From the NCBI GenBank assembly GCA_003993805.1, contig RSEF01000026.1, forward strand, positions 872,988-936,987: a stretch of DNA of 64,000 nucleotides, written 5' to 3'. The notes under the pieces were generated by a model that was not told where the DNA came from, made no database searches, and saw nothing but the letters and a program-made list of their open reading frames with translations. Origin of the DNA: Himantopus leucocephalus (Eukaryota; Chordata; Aves; Charadriiformes; Recurvirostridae). Shown here in pieces: positions 1 to 11,669 of this stretch. The first letter of the stretch is position 1, and each line of letters begins with the position of its first letter. Position numbers and translations under genes: made by a program.

Positions 1-345
1 CCACGTGCAGGACCCTGCACTTGGCCTTGTTGAACTTCATGAGCTTTGCATGAGCCCACTCCTCCAGCCTGTCCAGGTCCTTCTGGATGACGTCCCTTCC
101 CTCAAGTCTATCGACTGCACCACTCAGCTTGGTGTCATCCACAAACCTGCCGAGGGTGCACTCAATCCTGCTGTCTATGTTGCTGATGAAGACATTAAAC
201 AGTACTGGTCCCAGTATGGAGCCCACTCATTACTGGTTTCCATTTGGACATTGAGACACTGACTGTAACTCTGGATGCAGACACCTAGCCAGTTCCTTAT
301 CCACTGAATGGTCCACCCACCAAACCCTCATCTCCAATTCAGAGG
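1..345 (-). mobile_element. CR1 LINE fragment (reverse transcriptase part), truncated
   Basis: Read on the minus strand, this matches the reverse-transcriptase region of the avian CR1 non-LTR retrotransposon as I remember it. Recognisable pieces are the stretch around 280-330 (GGACCATTCAGTGGATAAGG) and the FVDDT-like catalytic motif encoded near 139-153. The copy is 5'-truncated near 345 and continues off the left edge of the window. A short deletion relative to the usual element near 215-230 and frame breaks show that it is not functional. It is one of the two features that point most clearly to a bird genome. Confidence 0.9.
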
Positions 346-1204
346 CAGTCCAATTTCTGGGGGTGTGGAATGAGCTGTCACAGCCCCGTTGCACCCAGGG
401 GTGCACCCAGAGCCCTGAGGGCGCATGGGGACCTGGGGGGTGTGGTGGCTTTGGGTGATGCAGTTCCCAGCTGGGCTGGGACTCCGGGGACCCCCTCCCC
501 GCTCCAGACACCGTCTCTCCTGACAGTGGCACGTGTGCACCCCCTGGCCCAACCTTCCCTCCGTCGCGACGGGGCCGGCCTGTGCCCACCACCACGTTGA
601 GCTGGAACACCCTCTGCTTCTGTTGCCAAGGTCAAATGCTGACGAACACCCGTTCTAATTTAACTAATGGGCACTGTCTGCTCATCAAAGCCAGTCTGCT
701 GTGGCTGCGGGCCACCACAGGGACACGGGGACATCAGTCCCATGGAGAGTGGCTCTGGCTGGAGCAGCCTGTCATGTCCTGGTGTGGCTCAGGAGTCCCG
801 GCTGTGGCACCAGGGTTAGGCGTCACCAGGGTGGAGGTGAGGGACCTCCTGCTGGGGTGAGTTTGGGGCCATCCCACAGGGTCCCTGTCCCTGGCTCAGC
901 TGCGGGGACCGAGGGGTGCCCCAGGGTCCCCAGCTAACGGTGACAAGGAACCCACAGCAACGGCAAACCAGCCGCCACCGGCCTCCCTCTGCGCCCCGCC
1001 CGGGCTCCTCACTTGACTCCCATCAGCTTTTTCTTGCTGTTTTGACCCCAAATTGAAAGCCGGGTTCCCAGGAGCCCTCTGGATCTGAGGATGGCACAGT
1101 GTGGTGGCATGGTTGGGGTGCCACTGCTCAGCCACCGCCGCCCCACTCTCCTGTGACCATGGCGGGGACCCGGTCATGGCTCTGAGTCTCCGTGGAGGGT
1201 GCGG
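346..1204. other. No gene seen; intergenic or intronic
   Basis: Moderately GC-rich unique sequence between the CR1 fragment and the minisatellite. The open frames here are short, mutually overlapping and of low-complexity composition, with no recognisable domain. I see no convincing exon. Confidence 0.5.
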
Positions 1205-2515
1205 CCATGGTGGGCGTGGGGTGACTGGTACAAGGTGACCTGTGCAAGGTCACCAGTGAGAGGTGACTGGTGTGGGGTGACTGGTGTAGTGTGAACAGAG
1301 CAGCACAGGGTGAGGTGACCGACAAGAGGTGATAGATGTGAGGTGCCCAGTGTGAGGTGACAGGTGTGACATTACTGATAGGGGGTGACTGGTGTTGAGG
1401 TGACTGGTGCAAGGTGACAGGTGGGAGGTGACCAGTGCAAAGGTGATGGGTGTGAGGGGACCAGTGTGAGGTGACTGATGGGAGATGACTGGTTCAAGGT
1501 GACTGACGAGGGGTGACCAGTATGAGGGGACCGGTGTGAGGTGACCAACAGGAGGTGATGGATGTGAGATGATTGATGAGGGATGACCAGAGTGAGGTGA
1601 CCAGTGTGAAGTGATGGGTGTGAGGTGACATCTGGGGGTTGACAGGTGTGAGGTGACCCTGATAAAGGATGACCAGTGTGAGGTGACCAGTGTGAGGTGA
1701 CTGGTGTGACATGACAGATAAGGTGTGTCCAGTAGGAGGTAACTGGGGGGGGGGTCACCAGTGTGAGATCACAGATGTGAGGTAACTGTGCGAGGTGACT
1801 AATGGAAGGTGACCAGTTTGAGGTGACTGATAAGGGGTGACTGGTGTAAGGTGGCAGTTGTGAGGTGACCAGTGTGAGGTAACCCCAATGAAGGGTGACA
1901 CTTGTGAGGTGATGGTTTTGAGGTGACCATTGTGAAGTAACATGTGTGATGGGACCTGTGTGAGGTGACCAGTAAGCAGTGACCCGTGTGAGGTGACTGG
2001 TGTGAAGTGACAGCCATGACGTGACCCATGTGAGGTCACCCCAATGAGGGGTGACAGTTGTGAGTTGACCGGTGTGAGATGACCATTGTGAGGTGACAGT
2101 TGTGAGGTGACCTGTGTGAGGTGACTGGTGTGAGGTGACCCCAATGAATGCTGACAGGTGTGAGGTGACGGTTGTAAGGTAATGGTTGTGAGGTGACAGT
2201 TATGAGGTGACCATTGTGAAGTAACATGTGTGATGGGACCTGTGTGAGGTGACCACTAAGGGATGTCCGGTGTGAGGTGACTGGTGTGAAGTGACAGCCA
2301 TGAGGTGACCCGTGTGAGGTCAGCCCAACGAGGCGTGACATGTGAGAGGTGACTGGTGCGAGGTGACGGTTGTGAGGTGACCAGTGTGAGGTGACAGTTG
2401 TGAGGTGACCCCAGTGAGGGGTGACTGGTGCGAGGTGACCCCAGTGAGGGGTGACTGGTGCGAGGTGACCCCAGTGAGGAGTACCATGTGTGAGGTGACC
2501 GGTGCGAGGTGTGGC
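1205..2515. repeat. Minisatellite, 14-bp unit (AGGTGACCAGTGTG-like)
   Basis: About 1.3 kb of tandem units close to AGGTGACCAGTGTG, with variants in the second half of the unit (ACTGGTGTG, ACAGTTGTG, CCCCAATGA). A higher-order period is visible: the segment starting CCATTGTGAAGTAACATGTG at 1,927 recurs at 2,211, 284 bp later. Near 2,395-2,480 a 30-bp double unit is repeated almost identically three times, which suggests recent expansion. The array abuts the CpG island at 2,500. Long open frames on the minus strand here are a by-product of the repeat. Confidence 0.95.
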
Positions 2516-3330
2516 TGACGGTCACCCCGGGGCGGGTGCCCGGTGCCCGCTGCGGCGCGGGAGACCCCCGTGGAGTCCCCGCGGAGGGCGGGGCCGTGGG
2601 CGGGGCCGTGGGCGGGGCCGTGGGCGGGGCCTCCGCGCGGTGGGCGGGGCTGCGCGGAGCCGCCGCACGCGAGCCCGGAGGGGCCGGTGCTGCCGCAGCG
2701 CCCGCCCCGCTCCCGCCGCCGCCGCCGCCGCCCGGTGAGTGTCCGCCCGCACTCCCGCCGAAGTTTGTCCCCGCTGCCGCAGCCGTGCGGGCTCCGCGGG
2801 ACGGGGCCGCCCGCCCGCCCGTCCCGGAGCCCCTCCCGGGGCCGCCGCTGCCCGAGGTGCGATCGTCCCCGGGTCCCGGGGGGGGGCGGGGGGTGGCGGG
2901 GGGGTGGGCGCGGCGGGGCGCGGGCTGGCCCGCTCGGTAGCGACCTCCCCGCCGTGTCCCGGTGCCGGGAGAGGGGGCGGGGGCCGGCGCTGTCCGCGGG
3001 GCCGCTCCCGGGGCACGGTGCCCAGCCGGCCGGGGGTGCCCGCGGGGTGCTGCGCCCCGGGGACGGAGCTGGGGACGGAGCCTGGGGGGTGCGGGGGCGG
3101 GTGCAGCCGCTGGTGCAGGGGGGTGCGGAGCTGGCAGGGACCCCCCCCGGGGCGCGGGACCCCCCCCGGGGCGCGGAGGGGTCAAAGGTGTCCTCCGGCC
3201 GCCGAGGGATGCTCCAGCTCCGCATCCATGCCCGCGCCCGCCCGCGGGTGCCCTTGGCCTTTTGGCCCTGGGGGGCGGCCGGGGGCGCAGGGCTGTCCCC
3301 GGTGCAGTGCGGGGAACGCACCCCGGTGCT
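2500..3330. promoter_or_regulatory. CpG island with tandem GC boxes
   Basis: The stretch is very rich in G+C with frequent CpG. It contains four tandem GGGCGGGGCC boxes at about 2,587-2,635, of the kind bound by Sp1/KLF factors, and a GCC run just before a splice-donor-like GTGAGT at 2,735. This is typical of a vertebrate promoter. The direction is uncertain; the donor suggests plus-strand transcription. No NAV1 exon lies nearby, so it probably belongs to a different gene or a noncoding transcript. Confidence 0.7.
2640..2734 (+). other. Candidate noncoding first exon, unidentified gene
   Basis: The tail of the GC-box region leads into a GCC-repeat-rich stretch that ends in CCCG followed by GTGAGT at 2,735, a near-perfect splice donor. 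It may be a 5' UTR exon. I cannot see the transcription start, so the left border is a guess. No protein is recognised. The alternative is a chance donor in GC-rich DNA. Confidence 0.3.
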
Positions 3331-5301
3331 GGAAACCGGTGGAAGCTGCACGGCTCCAGCCATGGGCGGCCGCAGGCCCCGCTGCACCGGCGGCTTCTCC
3401 GTAGCGGCCTGGCCGGGAGCCAGCTCCAGCCAGTCCCTTCTCCGGACTGAATCTCCCCGCCGTGGTTGCAGCAAGCTCCAGGATCCTCCTTCACTTCTGG
3501 TGCTTGCTGCGGGCCGTCAGGGTGCAGCGGCGAGGAGGGACTCCCCCCAAAGCTGGGAGCATCAGTGTCGGGGTGCCGCAGCCTTCACACCCCCGGCTGC
3601 GTCGGAGCGGTGCCCAGCACCTCGCTGCTCCCCGGCAGCCTACTTTTACAGAAGGGCGGGAGTGATCCCGAAAGAGCTCTGCAAATTGCGCAGGGGACAG
3701 GCAATATTGCAAGGTGACTGTGGCACAGGGAGGTGGGGGGACACAGGCGTCTGTGTTACACGTCACTTCATGGTCCCCAACTATGCCGGTGCCTCTGTGT
3801 GTCCCTCTGTAGCGGGTGGTCCTCAGCGCAGCGCTCTCCTGTCCCCCAGGTGAGAGTGGCGGGGGCAGTGGGTGCTGCGGGGTGTCACCCACTGCAGGAT
3901 GTCACCAACTGCGGGATGTCACCCGCTGCAGGGTGTCCGGCAGCAAAGTCCCCCTGCGCTGTGGCAGCTGCAGGGCGCTGAAGGACTCCCCGCCTGCTCC
4001 TCTGCAGCAGCGAAAACTTCAGTCCTGGAGTGAAGGCTCTCATTTATTGTGCGCTGAGGTGCTGCTGCAGCGATGTCACTCCTGTGCACGCTGTACGGAA
4101 GCGCAGCCACCGGCAGGAGTCGTCTCCTGCCTACTGCATTATTCTTCGCTAGCGCAGCGCCTTGGCCACATGCTGCCGGGGGCTGCCGGAACCCCGGGGC
4201 ACCCTCGGGGTGCTCTGCGCCTTTGCCGCACTTGGGTGCTTTTGGCTGGAGGGTCTCAGTGGGAGGGAGCGTGGCTTGTGGTGGTCTGTGTGCCAGGGGA
4301 GCGCGGGGCACCGGGGAGGTGATGCACCCAAGGTCATTGAGGCCAGCGGTGACAGTGGGACATCTCCTGTGCTGCTCGGGAAAAGCCCCATCCTGTAAAG
4401 CACCCCTCCAAACCCCAAAGCCCTCTCGGAGCGATGCCCCGTCCCCTTCTTGCAGTTGGTGCAGCACAGATATGGGTCTGACCTTGCCCCATCACCCGGC
4501 ACCGAGCCCGGCTCTCCCAACCCCCCGTGGCGAGTGCCAGTGCCCCGTTTGCCAGGAGCCGGCCCGAAGCCCCAGTGCCCCGATTCTGCAGGGCAAGGAC
4601 ACGTCCCTCGTCGCCGGTTAGCCCGGCTGCAGCAGCAGCAGTGAGCCAGCATCGGCTGCACTGCATCGCCACTGGCAGCCCTGGCTCTGCACCCCTCTGC
4701 CGCACAGCGCCCGGCACCGCACAGTCACGGCAGGGGGGAGGACGTATGAATATATATGCATATATCCCTATATATATGTATATATCCTTACATAAATGTA
4801 TATATCCTTATATATATGTATATATCCTTATATATGTGGTTGGGGAGGGGGGGTTGCATGTCAGCTGCCTTTCTGCCGGCGAGTTGGCTGCACGAAGCCG
4901 TGCCCACCGTGTGCGGTGGGATGGTGCAGCGGTAACATTTGCTGCCGGCTGCTCCCTGGGGAGCTGCCTCCTGTTCCATGAGCCCTGGGGACGGTCACTG
5001 GGCTTGAGCTAAAGGCCACCGAAGCGCGCCGGGACTCCTGTTACCCCCCGAGGGGTGGGAACGGGTCTTTCCTCCGGCTCACGGTGGTTTTGGCAAAGCC
5101 CCAGCTCCCGGAGCCGGATGACTGCAGCTCCTAATTATGACTCGAGTTTCTCCTTCTCCGGGCTGCGCAGGAGAGCTGCGAGCCGGCAGCCGTGATGTCC
5201 TCCAGCGGGATCGATGCCCAAAGCAAATAGACGGGACCCTGCGCCTGCTGGTTTTCAAATCTATTTTTTTTTTCCCCTTCCCTCGTCCCTACCCCTGGCA
5301 G
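3331..5301. other. No gene seen; possible first intron
   Basis: GC-rich unique sequence with no recognisable coding exon. A 19-bp unit (GGTGTCACCCACTGCAGGA-like) is repeated about three to four times at 3,880-3,945. A TATATATGTATATATCCTTA repeat lies at 4,745-4,840. If the candidate exons at 2,734 and 5,302 are real, this is the intron between them. Confidence 0.4.
4745..4840. repeat. AT-rich minisatellite, unit about 20 bp
   Basis: About four imperfect copies of TATATATGTATATATCCTTA stand in otherwise GC-rich sequence. No gene overlaps. Confidence 0.85.
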
Positions 5302-5386
5302 CGGAGCTCGGCGCTGTGCCCGGCCGTGCTCCTCCTCAGCCCGGCGGCCGCCGGCACTTTGCCTGTGCCAATATCTGGAGCCGCCG
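5302..5386 (+). other. Candidate internal exon, unidentified plus-strand gene
   Basis: A long pyrimidine tract (about 5,260-5,299, including a run of T) ends in CTGGCAG at 5,301. The 85 bases that follow are open in one frame and end at GTAAGT at 5,387, a strong donor. Together these are good splice signals on the plus strand. The open frame would encode a hydrophobic alanine/leucine/proline-rich piece resembling a signal peptide, but I do not recognise a protein and there is no in-frame start codon within the exon. It could be paired with the donor at 2,734. Confidence 0.3.
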
Positions 5387-5524
5387 GTAAGTGCAGCCTG
5401 GCAAAATGTTTTTGCCCTTGGCTGCAGTCAGCCTTTTCCTCCCGGATGAAAGCCCGGCTGTTCCCCAGCTCGTCCCCGCACTGGGCTGCGGCTGCCCTCG
5501 GCTCGGCTCCCGCCGGAGCCCGTG

Positions 5525-5725
5525 TTCCCCAAAGTGCTCTTCGATTATTAGCCCTAATAATTGTGTTATCGCATCAACTGAAGTGTTTCAGATGCCAAAG
5601 CTAATTTCGCTCTTCATGCCTTCCTTCATCGGTAATGGGATTTTGATAACATCACGCATCCAAAAGTGTTGGATAAACTCGGCATAATTCCCCATTTATT
5701 AATTAAACCATAAATTAGGCAGCGT
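5525..5725. promoter_or_regulatory. Candidate conserved noncoding element, AT-rich
   Basis: About 200 bp of AT-rich unique sequence in GC-rich surroundings. It is dense in homeodomain-type cores (ATTAGC, CTAATAATTG, GCTAATTT, TTATTAATTAAACC, AAATTAGG). There are no open frames or repeat features. Vertebrate enhancers often look like this, but the call rests on composition alone. Confidence 0.35.
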
Positions 5726-8700
5726 GTGGCTGGAATCCGAGATGCCCTGTACTGGTGTAATCCTACGGCCAGGGGTGGTGCTGGCCCTGGGCCAGCGCTA
5801 GCCTGTCCCTGCCAGCCCTGGAGTGTGGGATGCCACCCCCCACTGCCCCGAGCCTGGGGGCTGCCACATCCCGGTCCCATGTGCTGGAAGTCTAGTGATG
5901 TTTCATCTGCTCTGGTGCCTGGAGGAGGAATTGCGCTGCCCCTGGATACCGACAGCGGTCTGACAGCGGGGTCGGAGGCTGGCGGACCTCCCTGCCACCC
6001 CAGCATGACTCTGCCAGTGCTGCCGCCTCTGTGCCGGGACTATGGGAGGTGAGGAACCGCAGCTGGCTCCGCACTCCGCTCTCCTGGCGCAGGCAATTGT
6101 CCGACTGCACCAGATCCATCACCGCTGAGCGCCGGCAGTTGGGCATCTGCAGCCCCACCTGCCTGGAAGGGGCTCCTGGCGCCGTTGGGGCATCCTTCAC
6201 GCTGTGTGTCTTAAGGAAAGCTGGTGTGTTTTAATTATTCCGGGGTGTTTCTTGCTCCCCGGCTCTTCCCAACCCTGCAAGGGCGCAGCAGATGGGAGCT
6301 CTGGGCTGGTGCATCCCGAGGGAATACGGGGAAGCCCGGAGCAAAGCGGGTGCTTGTGGCACGGGGTGGAGGTTGGTGCTGGGGGCAGACGTGGTGCTGC
6401 GCTTGGGCACGTCCAGTCCCTGGGCAGGAGGTGGCCTGGGGGGTCGTCCCGCTGCTGGGGGGCCTGGGGAGCTGCTCTGGGGCTGGACTGAAGCCACGGG
6501 GATGGGCGAGTGTCTGAGGGCGGGGGGGATGCCTGAGATGCACCGGGCTGGTTTGGGGTCGGCGGACCTGATCCGGCAGCCGGCACTACGGCAATGCTGG
6601 CGTGGGTCGAGGTGTCCCTCACCGCCCGTGAACCCGCTGCGATGCCTCACACTGAAACAACCCTGCCAAAACCCCCGGGAGCTGGGACCAGCCTCGGAAC
6701 CACTTGGCAACATCATGGCATGCCGGAGGAGATGCTTCCCACCTCCTCCTGCGGGACACGGGGTGTCCCCGGGGATGTGACTGTGACCAAGGGCTGCTGG
6801 GACCGGGGATCGCTGAGGTGCCACCGCTGCTCCCATCGGCCTTGAGCAGAGGATTCAAGGGGGAAAACACGCCCAAATTTCAGTGCCGTGCATGGGTTTA
6901 CGAGCACGTGGATGCCCTGCGGGGCTCTGACACTGTCTCGCTCTGCTCCCAGGGGAGTTACAGGGTTTTCTCCTGGGACCGAAGCCTGGGGAGAACCGGG
7001 TTAGTGCCTGGGGCGAAGGGGCCGGAGTGTGCCCGCTGCTGCCCACGCACGAGCCCTGCATCGCTGCCAGCAGCCGGGTGCAGCCGCTGCCTTGTGCCGC
7101 AACGAACTGCGGTGCGGCCGTGCCAGGCTCAGCCGCTGTTTGTGCCGCCTGAGAGCCTGATGGAGACCCTCCCCGCCTGGTGGCCCTGGCTGCAGGGGAC
7201 CCTCGGAGGGGACAGTGGCTGCCGGTGCTGGTCTGGCAGTGGGTGCTGGACACCGGGAGCCGCAGCATTTTTGCAGCTCCCCAGGCAGGGGGGCTGTCTG
7301 GGTTATTCCAGGGGGAAATAGCCTTCCCTGGGATGCACCAGTGAAGCAGCTCCTCTGTGCAGCCCTGACAGCGTGCACTGTTGTTCTTGTGCCCCCAGAT
7401 CACCTGCAGCAGTGTAGGGACGCGGCTTGGAGGGGCCAGGGAGAAGCAGAGGACCCCACTGGGGTGTACAGGGGGCTGTGCCCATCGCTAGGGCTGGGCT
7501 CCCGGCTCTCCCGGTGGCTTTTCTCTATCTGCACAAGGTTTATCCGTGGGAGTCAGTTCCTGGTGCCTGACCTCGGCGGTGCTTCATGCCACAATTAAAT
7601 CCCCCTCGGCTGGGGTGGTGCTGCATCCCCACCAATGCCATCATGGTTGTGCCTCTGCCATCCCCTTTCTCACCCCAAATGCCACCAGGGCGGGTGGCCC
7701 CAGGGACTGTACTCTGCCTCTGGGGCTCTCTGCACCTTGGAGCTGAGCAAGCAGCCGCCACCATTGCTCCCAGAGGCAGTCAGTCCCCAGGGACTGAGTC
7801 CCGGCCGGCAGGGAGGTGGGAGATGCTAAAGGTTGGGCATCGCTGGAGCCAGATTTCTGGATTTCTAACACTGGTCCATCACCGCCTCGGACTTGGCTGG
7901 GTGCTCTGGAGATCTCTCTGGGGTGGTAGCCTGACAGGCACATGGAGCCTCACCCCTGGAAATGGCACCCCGTGGCTCATGTTTGCTCGTTTAGCCCGCG
8001 TTCGTTTAGCTCGGGAGCAGCGCAGGGTGTGTGCTCCCCTGCCTCCCGTCTCAAATCGATCCGCCTCGTCTCAGCTCTCTCCTGGAGCAGGTTCTGGCTC
8101 TTCCCCAGGAGCTTGTCTGGCTTGTTTTTTTCTCCCCCCATATTGATCAGGAGCCATCACTGTTGCACGGGGCCATTGCCGGGGAGTGCCGGCAGTGGGG
8201 CAGCGTTGCCGGCAGAGCAGTGCCAGCCCGGGCGGGCAGGATTCAGGGCTCTCGGCCGTGCGGTGCCTTCGAAGTGCCAGGATAACTCAGCCCATCGCCT
8301 TCTGTTGCCCCATTTAGCTGTGCTGGTCTCACCGGCGGAGCAAGGCATGGCCACCATGGCATCATCGGCGCCGGGGAGCAGGCTCGGTGCCAGCAGTGCT
8401 CATCTTCTTTTTTTTTTGGGAGGCTTTTTTGGCCATTCACAGCTCTGCATGGTGGTCTGCCTGCACTGGCTGTGGTTGGGGTGAGCCTGGTGTTTCGCGC
8501 CCATATGGGATGCTCTGGTCTCCTTGGGGACAGCTGTGTCCCCACAGCTCAGTGGACTTGAGCATCTCCAGCATCTCCAGATGCCTTTTCCATGGGTGCT
8601 GTGGCAGCACGTGGCATGTGCCAAAACCCTCTGGATGAAGTGCTGACAGTGAGTGGTGCCTATGGTAGGAAGGACGTAGGTGGCCTGTCCCCTCCTTGGC

Positions 8701-9700
8701 ACAGGGCTGTGCTTGTGCCACCACACCGTGGGCTGGAGAGGCTGTGGGCTGCTCCTGGCGTGCCTGGGGCAAGGGGGACCTTGACCTCTGCTGGTGCCAG
8801 GCTCTGTGACCATATATGCAGGTACCTTGGTTCGATCTCTCATTTGCTTCCCAGCTAATTAGCAAGGCGGCTGCCTTCCACAGGGTCTCGGAAGCATCGC
8901 AGCAGCGGCGGATGAAAGTGGAAAGCCGAGAGCCGTAGTGGGGAGGGGGGAGAATGCGCTCGCCGGCCCCTTTGCTGCTGGCACCGAAACGCCGGTTGGG
9001 CCGGTGGGGAGCAGCTGCCGCAGCGCCTGTCCTGGCTCCCGCGGGAGCCCTGGCACCAGCCCCAGTTCCAGCTTCTGCGTGTCCTTCCTTTGCAGCAGCG
9101 ACGCTGACGNAGCAGCTCGCCCCGCTCGCCCCCCCCCCCCCCCCCCCCCCCGGCAAAGGTGGGCTTGGGGAGCAGCACCCATGGGTGCCAGGCAGGGCAC
9201 GTGGGCCCCCTCTCCCCGCCGAAGCAAGCGCAGGCACCGTGTGCTGTCACTTGCCTCTTCCCCCGTTTCGCCTCGGTGCTGTCCTGATTTCACAGCGGCA
9301 CAGAAACCCCCTGCGCTGTCTGGCCCGGCACCCTCACGCCGGCGGGTGCCAGCGGCGGTCCCTGTGCAGGGAGGCGTCCCCGGATAGGGACAAACCCAGT
9401 GGCTCCGCCAGCAGCCCCAGGTGGGCACGATGCTTTGGGNTTGGGGGGGGGGGGGCACCCCGCAGTGCCGAGGGGGACCCCGATACCTGGTGGGGTGTCT
9501 GGCTGCCAGGCAGGCGCCAGGCAGCGATGCTGCTGCAGGGGGAGATGCTCAGAGCCGAGCAGGGGGGGCAGGATGGGATCGCCCCCTCCCCAGCTCGTTG
9601 CATGCGCAGCCCCACGGGTGCATTGACCTTTAGCCATGCAGCCGGTGGGAGCCACGGCAGTGCTCGGCACAGCCTTCCGGCAGCGGGAGCCGGTGGTTTT
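5726..9700. other. No gene seen; GC-rich noncoding sequence
   Basis: Unique GC-rich sequence without recognisable exons. It includes a poly-C run with a preceding N (9,110-9,151), another N before a G run (9,440-9,455), and one AT-rich patch at 8,830-8,880 with CAGCTAATTAGC. The open frames are long only because the sequence is poor in stop codons. Confidence 0.4.
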
Positions 9701-9800
9701 GACTTGGGAGCATCAGAAGCCATTAATCTGGTATCCGAACGATGGATGAAGGCTACCTTTAAGACTGCATTTAACTGTTAGACGTCTCTTGGTTTCGCTG
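9700..9800. promoter_or_regulatory. Candidate conserved noncoding patch
   Basis: A short AT-richer stretch containing CCATTAATCTGG and GTAAATAAC (a forkhead-like core) stands out from its GC-rich surroundings. No coding or repeat explanation is seen. Composition is the only evidence. Confidence 0.25.
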
Positions 9801-10194
9801 TAAATAACACAGCCGCTGTGACACGGGAGGCAAGCACCAGCCTCTGAAACCCCCAGTCCTTGCATTCATTTTTTAATTTTTCATTTTACAAGGTCTCCCC
9901 CGTGAGCCTGGGGCTGGGTCCCCTTCCTCGAGGCCGGCGGCTCCGTGGCGAGGAGCCCCGATCCCGGGCAGGAGCTCATCCCGGTGTCCTTGGCCCTGCC
10001 CGTATTCGCAGTGTCCGTCCGCGCTGCCTCTGGCTCGGGGTGAGGGTGGGGACCCTGGATGTGACCCTGTGGCAGAGCGGGGACATGCAGGAGATGTGCT
10101 GCCACCGGCTGGGCAGGTCATCAAATTTTTACAGGAACCATGCAATTCTCCGGCACGGTGCCCCCCCCGAATTACTCATCTCCCGGGGAAGGGC

Positions 10195-10265
10195 CTGCGG
10201 TCGGGGCTGCCGAGCCCCAGCATCATTATTTTTAATTAGACGAGATGGGTGCTGGCTGGTGATGA
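10195..10265. promoter_or_regulatory. Candidate conserved noncoding patch
   Basis: CATCATTATTTTTAATTAGACGAG at about 10,220-10,245 is a homeodomain-rich island in very GC-rich DNA. No repeat or exon is seen. Confidence 0.25.
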
Positions 10266-11084
10266 GAGGCAGCGAGCGGAGCGTGCCTCGGCAGGGAGGG
10301 AGGCTGCAGGCCGGCTCCGGTCCCCATCCCGAGATGCCGTCGGAGCCCGGCCGGCAGGACGGTGAGCAGCACCGCAGGTCTCAGTGGGCGCTGGCGGCTG
10401 TGTCACTCGCCCAGGCGGCGGCAGAGCGGCAGAGTCCCGGCATGGCTCTGAGCTGGGAGGGACGGTGCGGTTCAGCCCTGTGCCTCGGTTTCCCTTGGCG
10501 GGCAGGCAGCGATGCGCCATTCGGCATTGCGAGAGCTCGGGGGGGTCTGGCCAACGGCGCCTGCTCGTACTCGGGTGGGGGGAGAGGGGGACGCGTCTCT
10601 GCATGGGCCATGTCTCTGCAGCTCATGTTCCGTGATCCCACTTGCCGCTACTGGAGCATCCTTGCCCCGTCACACCCCCTCCCCTGTGCTGCTGCCGGCT
10701 CCCCATTTCCCAGCCCGGTATCAATCTCCTTCCCTGAAAAGCGCGGGGCTGGAGGAGCAGAAACTCCCCTCGCTCTCAGCAGCGTAAATCAGGAGGGAGG
10801 TGCAGGCAGCCTGGGGGTCCCAGGGGAAAAGCATTCCCAGAGCCCCGGGACCTGCCGCACCAGCGCAGGGTGCTGTTGATGGAGGGTCTGATCCAGCGCC
10901 GCTAATACAGGGATTGCGGATTTGTGCCGGGGCTGAGGAAGGGGAATGGGGCTGGGGTTTGCTGGGCTGGGTCGTTGCAGAGCCCCTTCGCACCGGCGTC
11001 CTGCAGCATCCCCCTCCCCACCTCCCGCTCCTCTCCCTCCTCTCCGATCCCTCCGTCTCCCCATGCCTCTGCACATCCCTTGCC

Positions 11085-11170
11085 AGAAAGTCTCTGTTAA
11101 TTAAGTGACCATTAGAAGCCAAGTCATGGTTTTGCCTTAATTAGACTCTCCTATCTCATTGCTGTGAAGG
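11085..11170. promoter_or_regulatory. Candidate conserved noncoding element
   Basis: This contains TTAATTAAGTG, ACCATTAGAAG and CTTAATTAGACT within 80 bp: three homeodomain-like sites closely spaced in GC-rich context, with no exon or repeat signature. Confidence 0.3.
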
Positions 11171-11669
11171 TCTGGCCCAGCATGTCCCCTCTGTGTCTGA
11201 TGGTGGATGCACCGGTCCCAAAACTAGGGGTGTTGGGGGGGTCTCGACTTGTGCGAAAGACCAGAGGGACGCTCAGGCATCACGTCTACGGGTCTGGCAG
11301 AGACGGGATTCGCCCCCCCTCCCCGCCCTTGTGCCGCTATTCCCGGGACCAAAAGAGCTGCTGACATCAGGATCTGCCAAATGTCTCATCTCTACCCCGA
11401 AATCCCTGTTTGGCCCTGGGATGCGTCGCAGGGGTGTGCCAGCTCCGTAGTGCCCAGGCTTCTTGCCGACACTGGGGTGGGTGGGGGCTCCCCTTCGGGA
11501 CCAGTTTGGGATTTTCATTACTGATTATCCAAGCCCAAGCGCTGGCACAGGGTGGTGCAGGTTTTGGCATCAGCGCCCAAAGCTGACGTTCGTGGAGGGC
11601 GTGGAGGGGGGTCCCCCCACATCTCCATCCCAGTGGGACGACTGACAGTGCAGCCCCGGCTTTGCCGCC

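Noticed and set aside
2500..3330. IPO9 promoter, expected downstream of NAV1 from mammalian gene order
   Set aside because: I looked for the conserved importin-9 N-terminus on both strands here and did not see it.
2256..3494. 412-residue minus-strand open frame across the minisatellite and CpG island
   Set aside because: Its sequence is the minisatellite (HTSHRSPHTGH-type repeats) plus arginine/proline/glycine-rich translation of GC-rich DNA. Open because stop codons are rare there.
2543..3853. 436-residue plus-strand open frame at the CpG island
   Set aside because: Low-complexity composition, no domain, runs through a likely splice donor at 2,735. It overlaps other equally long frames on both strands.
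9860..10879. 339-residue plus-strand open frame
   Set aside because: No recognisable protein, no splice or start context, arginine/glycine-rich composition expected from GC-rich noncoding DNA.
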